Assembly: GCA_965153455.1 (NCBI GenBank)
Contig: OZ234493.1
Location: 7,244,213 to 7,308,212, forward strand
DNA from: Sphagnum compactum
Taxonomy: Eukaryota > Bryophyta > Sphagnopsida > Sphagnales
Length of the DNA stretch: 64,000 nucleotides
Direction: 5' to 3'
Shown: positions 51,052-61,769 of the stretch, piece after piece
Numbering within the stretch: the stretch's first letter is position 1
How the letters are laid out: each line of letters opens with the position of its first letter
Program-made: the position numbers and the translations under genes
Notes under the pieces: model-generated
Databases searched by the model: none
Seen by the model: only the letters and a program-made list of their open reading frames with translations
Told to the model about the DNA's origin: nothing

Positions 51052-53221
51052 TGCTAACAAATACTAAATTCTTCTCCAGCGATGGTTTCCTCCTTGGCAC
51101 ACAGGTAGATGGTAAAATACTCCAATGCAGCTTATTGTACCTTCACCATGAACAAAGATGATATTTTCAGAATGCAGGTGATGCTTGATACGATCTGCAA
51201 TTTGCTGCTTCTCCAGCAAATTCCTGAGATTTTGTCTTTTTCTCCCCTTGTTCAAAAGTGTTTGTGCAAGGTGGATGTGGCAGGCTGCTTTGAGTTCAGA
51301 CGTCGTGATCATAAAGGAGGAGATCTGCAAGGGATCACATGTTTCATCTCAAGGAGAAACCAAAGAGAGCAAGAACAATAATTGCAGCCAGCTTGCCAGC
51401 AGCCATCATGTAAAATGTCTTACTGTCACCCATACATTCCATAATCCACAGCTTTGTGAGGAAGGGGAAGATAGTAGTAGTAGAATCTTTTATGCAATGT
51501 TGCTGTAGGAGAGATTGTCTCTTGAACCATCCTTTGTGACAAAATTCACGCCTCAGATTCAACTCCCCTTTGTCTGAATAAATCTGGTGTAGTGATTTGC
51601 AAATGATGTCCTTGTTTTCCTCCCTCAGCTCAGCTGCTGAACTCCAGAGCTGATCACCGGGTCACTGCACAACAACAGCTATGACAATGCAAAATCTCCG
51701 AACATTGAAGTGAAAAACTGCATCCTTGGAAGCACAATCACTGACTTCTCTCCAGCACAGATCCTAGACATTTCAGCTTCTGCCGCAATCTACACATTTA
51801 TTGGAAGGTTTGGTTCCCTGCTAGAATCTATGATATGGGTCCTCCACATTCTCAGATAAACCTTGTCTATAAAACACATACATGAAGCTAAAGAAACAAT
51901 GCTTCTAAATATGCACAAATAATGTCATAGTACAGACCTGAACTCTGTTGGCTTGCTTGAATACACTTGAAGAATGCATTGCTTGGGAATTCCACCCAAC
52001 GTCTTGTATGACTGCAAAACTGTGATCAATTTTCAGTTACATGTACAATTTTTGGTGGCATTTGTGAAGAGTGCATGCAATATTCAACTGTAAGATGGCA
52101 AACTTAGGCATGATCTGCCAGACTTCGTCTCCTTTTGATACCAAATAAATTCATGAATGTGTGATCCATCCTCGTGCCCAAAGTCCAAGGATCTCACAGT
52201 CATATCCACAAAAACCAGAAAGTTGATAGTTTCTTTCTCAGGATCACAATGGTCAGAAAACTTTGCTACTGTAACCCCAACAATGTAGCAACCCACTCAC
52301 CCACCAACCCCAAAGAAGCCTGCAGCAACCCACCAAGCTGAGGACACAACCCTGCAACCACCATTCACGAGACCTAAAGGTCATTCTTGCACACTTTTTC
52401 AGATTTACATTTGTATGTTTGCATTCTACACATTGAGAGAGGTGTGAGGAAATCTGAACAACTGTGCCTCTGGGGAGGGAGAGGAGAGAGAGAGAGAAAG
52501 AGGATTTAGACAGGTTTAAGAGAAGAACCCAAAACCCTAAACCCTTCCTGCCATCGACTATAGCTCCCGCCTTCCTTGGGTTCTTTCGCAACATTCTCCC
52601 AAAAAGCATTTAGCAGCTTCTCCTGAACGGAGTTGCCTAATCTACAAAACTTTAGGTTTGTGGAAAACACACACACACACTCACATCTCTGTGTGTGTGT
52701 CTGTGTCTCTCTGTGTCTGGAGTTCCTTGCCCTGAAGGTCTGTCTCTCCAGAGAATGGAAGTACAGGTTCCGAATGCCGCCATTTCATGGTGGAAGCAAA
52801 AGCCATAGAGAGGAAAAGCTCAGCTGCAGCTTCCTTCTTCACACAGTAGTGACACGCAGTGGCTTTGGGAAGGCGAGCAATTCATCAATTGGACGGTTGT
52901 GTTCTGATCATGATGTCCGAATCATCAAGAGCAGTCTAGGATCAAGCCTCGTTGCTGCTTGCTCAACAAAACAAACTCGGAAACAAATCTCACCAGACCT
53001 CGCCAAGGTTTAGTAATTGCAAAAAACAGTAGCAGCAGCAGCAGCGCTTGCTGGTATGTATTTCTGGTACCTACCCACAACCCTTTTTCTTTCACAGACT
53101 GCTTGAAGCTGCTGTAGTAGGCATAGCTACTGCTGCAGGAATTCGCTCATTTCTCAGTTTCTGTGCTTGCTTGCTTGCTTCCCCTGGAAGCAAGCAAGCA
53201 AACCCTAAACCCATAAAGAAA
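51052..53221. other. Region between the CaaX gene and PUS6; possible minus-strand exons
   Basis: 51052 to about 51600 is probably 3' UTR. On the minus strand, 52275-52100 reads VAKFSDHCDPEKETINFLVF and VDMTVRSLDFGHEDGSHIHE after a TTACAG acceptor. Further protein-like stretches follow at 52010-51938 and 51815-51700. I cannot build one gene from them or name a family. A CA/TG-rich stretch lies at 52668-52715. Confidence 0.3.
53167..53201 (+). other. Perfect 16-bp hairpin upstream of PUS6
   Basis: TTGCTTGCTTGCTTCC (53167-53182) pairs exactly with GGAAGCAAGCAAGCAA (53186-53201) across a 3-nt loop. It lies about 375 bp 5' of the PUS6 start, in the likely leader or promoter. Confidence 0.75.
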
Positions 53222-53640
53222 CTCCTGGACACTGCCACTCATGTTGCAACCATCTGAATTCTGTTGACTTCTTCATCATCATCATCAGATTTTCACCATT
53301 GTGCTGCAGCAATTGAAATCCGCTTGTGTCTGGGGTTTGTGAGGTTTTTGCTTGTGCATCATTGCTGTTACAACTCCTCATTCCATAAACCCTCTCTGTT
53401 TTCAGCATTCCATATGTGCTCGTCATCCATAAAAAACTTCTGGACTCCACCCACCCATTTGCAACCATCTGAATTCTGTTGGATTTTTCTTCTTCATCAC
53501 CAGATTTTCTCCATTGTGCTGCAGCAATTGAAATTCACTTGCATCTGGGGTTTTGTGAGGTTTTTGCTTGTGCATCATGGCTGTTACCACTCGTCATTCC
53601 ATCAACCCTCTCTGTTTTCTGCATTCCATATGCGCTCATT
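53222..53640 (+). repeat. 215-bp tandem duplication covering the PUS6 leader and start
   Basis: Copy 1 runs 53222-53436 and copy 2 from 53437 to about 53640. Shared landmarks are 'gcaaccatctgaattctgtt', 'ccattgtgctgcagcaattg' and 'gaggtttttgcttgtgcatc'. Copy 2 has ATGGCTGTTACCACTCGTCA where copy 1 has ATTGCTGTTACAACTCCTCA. Confidence 0.9.
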
Positions 53641-54020
53641 GTCCATTTGCTTGTTCACAACTCTCCAACAACAAGCAACACAAGGCAAATGGGTTGCTTA
53701 TTGGACTCTTGCAAAAAACTGGAAGCCGTGGTGGTAGGATGAGATTCATCTTGCATCATCATCTGCAAACAAGAGTGGTGTCAGACCTCTGCAATGCTGC
53801 CCTGCAACAAGGAAGCTCCACATCACCATCTGCAGACTCTTCCCTGGCTAAAGTCTCCACCAGCAGCCAACGAAAATCGGTCTTCCTAGGGTAAAGTACT
53901 CTTCCATGACTATCATTTTTTTTCGCTCTTTTCTTTGCCTTCTTTGTTTGCGCATCAATCAATCTTTCAGGCAACAGATCCATGATCCATTAGTATCTGT
54001 ATGCAATGGATTTCAACGTT

Positions 54021-54051
<31 letters not shown>

Positions 54052-57000
54052 TCTGCAAAATGCTGTTGTTTCTGAATTCAGTGATGCTCACAAGCATGCA
54101 TACATCCATGCATTTGCTTGAACATTTCACATTTTGGGATATTTGTCTTGTGGTTTCTGCTTACCAGTTTTTTTGCTTTTGGTGGGTTTTGTATGCTTCT
54201 TTTTCTACCCATCAGGCCTGTGGAATACAATCGGCTACTACCATGTACACAACATATTTTACCCGCACGAATTGAGCACATGCTTGTTGAACAGGAGGGC
54301 AATATTGTTGATATTGTGTCCACTGCTCTTGTACTCCCACCTGCGTAAGTCATCATCTCCCCCCATAAACATCCGTCCTCTTCAGTTGTGACACAATGAG
54401 AGCAAACCACGTGAAAAACATTTGCAAGAGAATTTTGCAGAAAGTTTCACTTGTGACTATAATTCAGACAGAGAAAGAGAGGGGGATATATACTAGCACA
54501 AAAGGTAGATTTTTTTTTTCCTTTCCTCAGCAAAGGTGCAGCAGCAGGGTGAGCTCAGGATTCACATAGTTATAAATGGAAAACTTAGAAGCTCCTGCAT
54601 CTATAAATCTTTGGATCTGTCTACTGCCAAAACCATGATTGATATGCAAAGAGGATCGGCAATTTGTGGAAAACCCATGATCTATATGTGGCAAAGATAA
54701 CAACTATTTTTTATTGTGACAGTTATGTGGCAGATCTCATACATTTTGGAGCAATGCATTATGCTCTGGAGTGTCCTACTCCCCTACCCACAGCTTCTTC
54801 TGAGCAGCTGGAGCTTTACAATAGGGTCACCCGTTTGCGTTCCCTTCAGAAGAAACAGCGGGCTTCCTTGAAAGGGAAGACCATGAAGGAGGCACAAAAG
54901 GTGTTCAGAGTTACAAGTGAAGATTTTCATGTTGAAACGGGTACTTATTTGCGGGTGCATGTCCATCCCAAGCGTGCTCCAAGGTCCTTCAATCCATCTT
55001 TCCCTTAATCACCATATTTTTCCATGATCGCCATGACCCTATTCAACCAATTTTTGTTAAAAGTGTTGCTTCCTTGACAGCAATGCAATATATAGTAATA
55101 GTTGTTTGCACACCCTTCTCAATACAATTCTTCCCTATTTCAATGCTTTTATAACAAAAATTTCTGCTGCACTTGTGCGATTTTGGCTGTTCGTTTCCAC
55201 AATCTCCTTCAACAAGCTACTTTTGATTTGTGTTGTTGTTATGGGTGCAGAGTATATGAGATAGACTGGTTGTCAAGGATCATAGCTGAGACAGACTCTT
55301 ATGTGGTCCTTGACAAACCTGCAGGTGTCTCTGTATGTTTCTGAGCCCTGGTTACACAGTGGCAAGGGATGTTGCAATTCTCAGGCTTTTGTGTAGTCCT
55401 CTGCAATGTGTGCAATATCCGCCAGTTTCACAGTAGTATAGAAAAATGCATGAAATTCTAGTGTGGAGTGGAGAGCACAGTGCAAGGGAATGCCATAACG
55501 GATGTCATGTCACGTGTGCCAATGTCAGGTGGGTGGTACAGTGGACAATCTGGAAGAGATGTGTGCAACATTTGTGGGGCGGGCATTAGGGCTCAAAGAT
55601 CCACTAATTGTCACTCATCAGATTGATACATGCACTGAAGGATGGTATGTCGTCATCTTTCATGATCAGTATCACCATGTCTTCTAGAAATACTAATATT
55701 GTTTTAGTTACTACATCCTGGCAAGCCAAAGATTATGGTCTCAAGTGGTTTCCAGTCTGACATGGTTGGCTATTGGTTTATTGTTTTGCAGTGTAGTGTT
55801 TGCAAAGACAAAGCAATTCTCTTCACATTTCCACATGTTGCTCAGGGTCAGTTGTTTCTTTTCACATAATCTCCTGTTTTAGAGGCAGTTGTTCAACAAA
55901 GCTTGTTGCAAATATTTTCCTGTTACCTGAGTTTGTATCGACTTTGGAATTACAGAAATTTTGTGATTTCAGTAACACTTGTGGTGGTGGCGTATTCCAT
56001 CAAAATCAGGAAAGAAAAGTGAAAAAGGAATACTGTGCGTTGGCAGCTGCGCCAGTAGCTGTAGGACGTCATGTGCACTTCATGCAACCAGCTCGTTACG
56101 CGCCGCGGATTCTAAGCCAATGTATGTGAAAACCATTACATCCCTGCACAAAAGAATTCAACCCTTTTGTGACTTGATTTATGTGGGGAACTGGAACCAG
56201 AACCAAGATTGTTGAAAAATAGAGTTCTTGAAAGAAATTGACTAGAACTGGGGGCTAACTGGAGGTTAGCCAGCAGTTTATAACCACTGGTTCCAGTTTG
56301 GATTACCTGGAACCAGGTCTGATTTTCAGAACTGGAACCGGAAGTTTTTGGGGGCAAGAACCAGACCCAGAACCAGATTCTCTTATGTGAGGAACCAGAA
56401 CTAGAGCTGGAACTGTTCTATTTCAGTTTTTAGAACCAGAACCAGAGGGGTCTTCATAAAAGCAAAGAACCGCCCAACACTGGTTTTCACCCAGTGCATT
56501 GAATCACATAAGATTAAGTAGAGCAGTGAATCGATCTAGCATGCACACTGATCAAGCCTCTATTGCTAATTCTGAGTCACTTGTTGAGGAGATTTCCATC
56601 CTGTAGTCTAGAATGACATTTCCATAGAAGTTGGAAAGGTGATCAGCATTGATGCGTTTTTCAGTGCGCATGCAGTGCCAAATGCAGGCTGGTTCCATTG
56701 TGAGTTAGAGGTACAGAATTGCAAGCAAGTACCTTGGCCCAGTCCTGCCATACAGGAACAATTCCTTATTGGAGACTGTGGCTGGGTCTCCTGCAGTAAT
56801 GCATATGAGTGCCCTGTCCACCTGTTAACAGGTCGCACACATCAGGTAATGAAGCATGTCTCCATGTCTTCACAATTCTAATATACTACTACCTTTAAGT
56901 ACATGATGATCATAGAATTCTCAAGAAATGGCAGGGGTATCACCAGTAGCAGTTTCAGAACAAAAGAAGGATGTTAGAAGGACTTTGAACTCAGGGGATT

Positions 57001-57510
57001 TTCAGACTTTTTGTCATACACAATTTGTATGTTTTGAATCAGGACTTTTGTTATCTTCTTGGTGTAGAGCTAAGGGTGATGCCAACACTCTACTTAAAAA
57101 GCATTTTTTTATTCTATTATATAATAGAATGGTATAGGTGCTACACTTGATTGAACATATGAGGACGGTTATACCTTCCAAGTGGTTTCACAACTTAAAC
57201 TGAGATGAGAATCACATATGTTTCATTCCTGCAGATTCGGGCACAGTTTGCAGCATTGGGGGCACCTCTGGTTGGAGACTCAGTGTACATGCCAGCTGCA
57301 GCTGCACGACTCAGATCTCCAAACTTGGACCCTTTCCTAGATAGACTAAGAGCTGCAAATGAAGATGAGCTGGAGCTAGGTGAAGAAATATGGAAGGCAC
57401 AGCATGGGCCAGAACCTGAACGTGCGGTTGGATTGCAGGCATCAGTTTTATCATGGGAGGGAGAGCCTTGCATATTCAGAGCTGGTCCTCCATGGTGGCG
57501 TCAAATTTGA
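53577..57510 (+). CDS. PUS6: RluA-family organellar RNA pseudouridine synthase, PUS6-like
   Basis: Nine exons join in frame: 53577-53890, 54216-54344, 54723-54983, 55251-55332, 55529-55644, 55792-55846, 56010-56121, 56676-56845 and 57235-57510 (1515 nt, 504 aa). Residues 1 to ~100 are Ser/Arg-rich, a probable chloroplast or mitochondrial transit peptide. An S4-like part follows (RIEHMLVEQEGNIVDIVSTA). The synthase domain has SYVVLDKPAGVSVGGT, the catalytic motif HQIDTCTEGCVVF (Asp295 by my count), KKEYCALAAAP, HLLTGRTHQIRAQFAALGAP and LVGDSVYMPAAA. It should isomerise uridine to pseudouridine in organellar rRNA or tRNA. The ending SWEGEPCIFRAGPPWWR matches plant PUS6-type proteins better than PUS3/4, from memory. 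The acceptor at 56675 was chosen over one at 56664 because only it keeps phase. All key residues are present. Confidence 0.93.
56170..56482. mobile_element. hAT-related element remnant in a PUS6 intron
   Basis: A GAACCAG/CTGGTTC-rich stretch ends in CCCAACACTG at 56473-56482, identical to the right terminal repeat of the 311-bp MITE at 31061. The matching left end was not found, so the copy is truncated or diverged. It lies in the intron between the seventh and eighth PUS6 exons. Confidence 0.55.
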
Positions 57511-58827
57511 TTTCTCACACTAGCTAGTGTGGGGAACTCCTGTAGAGAAAAACATAGACAATATCAAGCAGATGATGAATTTCGACAACAAAAAAGGATA
57601 CACTGTTGTGGAGGCATTTCTTTCCTAAATCCAAACAAAGTTCATGCTTCGCTTTAAAGTATCAAGTACAGAAGAGGTTCTTGCGGGTTTTTTTTTCCCC
57701 CTGTTTGTTTCCTACTAGAGGTTTTCACAATTTCATTGGAAAGCAAAAAGCACAAAACAATGGAAATTGTTGGTCAATTCCTGATTCCGATGCTAAACCT
57801 CGTAGAAAGTATTTTGTTCCAACCTCATGCGGTAGGAAATCTCATCAGCAGCAACAGGGTCTTCAAACATCCACCAAGAAGCCTGAAGATCGTTTACCAG
57901 TGATGGGGACTTCAAACATCCACCAAGAAGCCTGAAGATCTCTTACCAGTGGCAGGATCTTCAAACATGCACCACAAAGCCTGAAGATCTCTCATCTTCT
58001 CATCAGCTGAGCATAAAGGAAAAGTGTAAGCAAGCACATAAACTGACTCAATCAATCAAACGATGACTTCTGACAACAGCAAAGAGCCTACAATTGTGCT
58101 TCAAAATATTCCCAGTCAAATTCACATGGTCTTCAACACTTCACTGGCTAACCTGCCAACTCTCAGTACCCATTTTCTCTGTTGTCACAGCCATGCAGAT
58201 GGAGACTAGATTTCCTAAATCCATATCAAAATCTGCAGCAAATGATCACATAAGAAATCTCATCAAATATGTTCAAGTACACAGTTAGACTCAATTCTCG
58301 TATTCTTAGCTCTACAAAGGCACAAAATATGAAGGCAAAAATGAATGAAGAAAAACAGATTGAAAAACATTAGACTTTTGCATGAACACCAACGGTAGTA
58401 GTAGTAGTAGGTCAGTCAGTCATTCCAGAGAAGAAAACCACACAGAGGAAGGAAGCAGTTTTGTGAGCATTTTGATCCATTTAATAGAAGGTAAAAGTCT
58501 ATACAAGATCCAACTGATCTAGTCCCTTGATGGAAGGGAGAAAAAAGCTCTTAGAAAAGTACGACTTCTGATTTATGAGACCCACACCTGCCAGCATAGA
58601 AACTATCCATTTCTGGCTCCATACTACAACATTTTAATGCAAAAAATTGCATAATCTGAAGAAGAAGCACATGATTTCAGAAGCAAAGGGTCTTCTTCAA
58701 TTTATGCACAGCTGCTGACCATTGTGATGTTCAAAGACACATCTAACTACAGGAAGCTTTCTGGATTTGCTATATTGAGATTTCCAGTCCATCCAGAGAA
58801 ATGCTTTTGAGATTTCCAGCCCACCCA
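57511..58827. other. Convergent 3' flanks of PUS6 and the small gene
   Basis: Mixed-composition DNA with no further gene. A direct repeat containing 'ccaccaagaagcctgaagat' occurs at 57870-57890 and 57920-57940, with a third related copy 'accacaaagcctgaagatct' near 57970. A (TAG)n run lies at about 58396-58410. Confidence 0.5.
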
Positions 58828-60164
58828 TCACTCGAAGATTCTGGCAATGCGGCAGTGACGTTTTGGAGACCCCAAAGGATAACGGGATTGCTGGAGCATC
58901 GACCACATGACGTGCACATCATCATAATGGCAGGATCTCACTTCATTGTATAGCTTCCCAATCCCTTGCCCTGCTCATACACAAGTTGAGATGTCAATCG
59001 ATCAGCAGAATGTTTTTTCACGTTCAACCTGATGAAGAAGAAGAAGAAGAAGAAGGATGCACCCTTGGAATGGCTTTTCACATTGAACCTGATGACGAAG
59101 AAGAAGAAGAAGAAGGATGCACCCTTGGAATGGCTTTTCACATTGAACCTGATGACGAAGAAGAAGAAGGCTGCTCCCTTGGACAACAGGAAGACAAACG
59201 CAAAATAACACAAAATAACATCTGTGATATTGATGATGCTGGAGCTTCTATAGACATCATCAAGGGCCTGAAATAGTATTAAGGATTGGAAACTGTATGC
59301 GTCTACATGCAGACAGGAAATCTCGAAATTGCAATTACAGGAACAAACAGAGAGATTTGCCAAGCAACAGTTGGAGAGTTCAGCCTTTCTCTCTCTCTCT
59401 CTCTGGCTTTGCTTCGTCTTTGTAATTGTAATAAGTACTAACGTCGTTCCCAGCGCGACTACTCTTTGCTTGTACAATTTCCGCAACGAAATGAAGACAT
59501 TATAATAATCGAAATCGTAATACAAAAGCTCCTTTGATCAATTCCGAACCGAGCACAGGTGCAATTCATCATGCTCGGCGTTATGAATTCTCTCAGGTCT
59601 GCAATGCAATCGCCAACTGACGACGAACCTTACTCGGCTGAGAAACACAGAGCGACAGGAATTCCTGACTCGATTTTCTTTTGACTCTCTCTCTCTCTCA
59701 TCTGGAAAAATTCCCTGAGCCTCAATCCATCGTCATCGTCATCCTCTCCTCTTCACTCCTGAAATAGAGAGAGTATGATCCAATTCTCTCGTATGATTCT
59801 TCTCTCCCCCCGACCGATTTCCCGTTACGCTATACTTTCCTTAGAATGAGTAGATTTGCAGGCAGACTAAGTAATCAAACGTCTACAGTGTGATCTCATC
59901 CTTCCCCACACAAAACTAGACTTCTTTGCTCTTCCTAGCAGCCACGAGGATCTAAATTGCTGTTTCTCGAACACAAAATTGAAAAAAAAATCAAATCGAC
60001 CAGCACACAAACAATACAGCCGCCAGGAAGTAAGAAAGAAGTGAAATCAAAATAAGAAAATCTGTACCACGTTTGTGAGGATGCAGTCTCAGAAGCACTA
60101 CGCTATGCACTGCACCCCACATCCTTTTGAACGGAGTCGTCACCTTCCTCAACCACTCCCCCAT
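58828..60164 (-). CDS. Small conserved plant protein, 79 aa, two exons
   Basis: Exon 1 is 60164-60068 and reads MGEWLRKVTTPFKRMWGAVH then SVVLLRLHPHKR. Exon 2 is 58970-58828 and reads GIGKLYNEVRSCHYDDVHVM then WSMLQQSR, ending RIARIFE. The phase-1 junction gives a Gly, for 240 nt in total. The second exon fits a pattern I remember from short plant proteins of unknown function (G-x-L/G-K-L-x-x-[DE]-V-x-x-C-x-Y-x-D-V-x-V-M-W-x-M-L), but I cannot name the family. The N-terminus is basic and amphipathic; no membrane segment is certain. The frame is open upstream of the chosen ATG through a (TTG)n run (60212-60235), but the ATG gives the natural start. The about 1.1-kb intron holds a minisatellite. 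Confidence 0.72.
59026..59175 (+). repeat. 60-bp minisatellite in the intron of the small gene
   Basis: Two full copies and a partial third of a 60-bp unit: a GAA run, then 'ggatgcacccttggaatggc' and 'ttttcacattgaacctgatg'. The full copies are almost identical (about 59047-59106 and 59107-59166). Because 60 is a multiple of three, both strands stay open through it. Confidence 0.9.
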
Positions 60165-61400
60165 GTCGTTGTCCACCACCACCAAGTCTTCTTCCCGCAG
60201 GCAGCGCAACAACAACAACAACAACAACAACAATTGCTCCAAAAAAACCGCTTTACACCACCGCTCAAGCTCGGAAATGGCTCAAATTGAGCGCTCTGAG
60301 CTCTACTATCTCACCATTACGCCTAAAGATGCTCCAAAATGCTCCGATCTCTGACAGAAACTGGCGATGGAAGATCAAAGAGACCCGACGTTCGTTGTTT
60401 CTTTGCAAGGCTCCACGAGAGCGTCGTCTTCCCTTCCCGTCCCCCCTCCTCTTTCTGTAGAAAGCAGGAACTACTAACCACGGTTAATATGAAACCCGCA
60501 GTGACCGAACCCCACCCTAGTTAGTACCTATACCAACCTACTGGCCTCTATAAGCCGCATGAGCCTACTATAAACTAGTTTTTAAAATGTTACCAAATTA
60601 AAATTAGAGTCCAAATGAAGCCCAAAAAAATAAAAAATAAAATCCCTTTTCTCTTTTTTCTTTTGGGAAATTTGGTGATTTTTTTTAAAAATGGGAATAT
60701 TATGACAATTAAAATTTTTTTCCCCCCACATTTGGTAAAATTTCCCCCCATTAGAAAAAAACCTATAACACTAAGCATGTATTATTATTATTATTGTTGT
60801 TGTTGTTATTTTTATGAGTGTGAGCAAGGGCAAGGTTCCATACTAAGCAAAATTCTCCCTCTAGTATATATATTTTAATTTTGTTCCCATATGGTTTCCA
60901 ATAGGTCTTTTTATATATGAATGATATCTCAAGATAAGTGGGTTTATATTAGTTTGATTTCATCCATAAATTTTCATGTTTTAATATTATGAAAGTTCTA
61001 ATGGGATTTGAATAGTTGTCTTGGAGTTTGTCATTTTATTATGAATTAATAGGATAATAATAATAATAATATGAAAAATGTATTAATTATCATGGGGTTA
61101 ATTTCATGCCTTTGGTACATGGGGGGGGGGGGAGTATACTAGGGTTAATTTTAGGGTTTGAAATTTATTAACCAAGGAAAATTTGAATTTTCATGACCCC
61201 GAAAAAAGGAAAAAGCCAAAATGCTATTTATTTTTGGTGTTATATAAGACTATTAAAGAGCTAAACTTCCATAATTTCCACACAATAGTACCTACCACCT
61301 TACTTGTAGCCAGCCGCCCCCCCCCCCCCCTCTCCCCTTTTCCTTCTCCTTTTCTTTCCTTTTGACTCCCCCTACTTCATGCAAAAATTGTGAGGAGTAA
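60165..61400. other. Upstream region of the small gene, then AT-rich DNA
   Basis: 60165 to about 60500 is GC-balanced and likely promoter/5' UTR of the minus-strand gene. After 60580 the sequence is AT-rich with ATT and TTG runs (60780-60810), a G tract at 61122-61133 and a C tract at 61315-61330. No gene is seen. Confidence 0.5.
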
Positions 61401-61404
61401 ATAT

Positions 61405-61765
61405 TCAATATGGGTGGCACCTTGGGTGACAAATTGTGGAGAATGAATGAATATCCGTATACATGGTGGGCCGTTGTTGGATGACAAATTGTGGAGAATG
61501 AATATCCGTATACATGGTGGGGCTTGCTTGGTTGGATGACAAATTGTGTGAAACAAAGATTTGTGTGGGGGGGTGGATGAGACCTTTGGATGACAAATTG
61601 TGAAAGAATGAATATCCATATTTGTGGTGGGGCTTTGGATGACAAATTGTGAAAAATGAATATCCATATTTGTGGTGGGGCTTTGGATGACAAAGTGTGG
61701 AGAATGAATATTTGTATATGTGGTGTGGCTTTGTTAGATGACAAATTGTGCAAAACAGTTTGTTG
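61405..61765. repeat. About 50-bp minisatellite, about seven copies
   Basis: Imperfect copies of 'ttggatgacaaattgtggag' plus 'aatgaatatccgtatacatg' plus GGTGGGGC start near 61422, 61476, 61530, 61587, 61636, 61684 and 61735. The minus-strand open frames across it (up to 176 codons) repeat HNLSSKAPPQIWIFI-type units and are repeat artefacts. Confidence 0.88.
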
Positions 61766-61769
61766 GCGG

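Noticed and set aside
52253-52609. Minus-strand 118-codon frame with a weak Mediator MED20-like 'GTV...SQCVE' resemblance
   Set aside because: The rest of the frame shows no MED20 match and it runs through a CT-rich leader; resemblance is too short.
56101-56130. Reading PUS6 through to the stop after RILSQCM
   Set aside because: A GTATGT donor lies at 56122, and splicing to 56676 restores frame and family sequence.
58986-59276. Plus-strand 96-codon Glu-rich repeat frame as a gene
   Set aside because: Generated by a 60-bp minisatellite inside an intron of the opposite-strand gene; no non-repeat conserved part.
58938-59525. 195-codon minus-strand frame
   Set aside because: Phe/Val-rich translation of the intron and its GAA minisatellite; the true exon 2 uses another frame.
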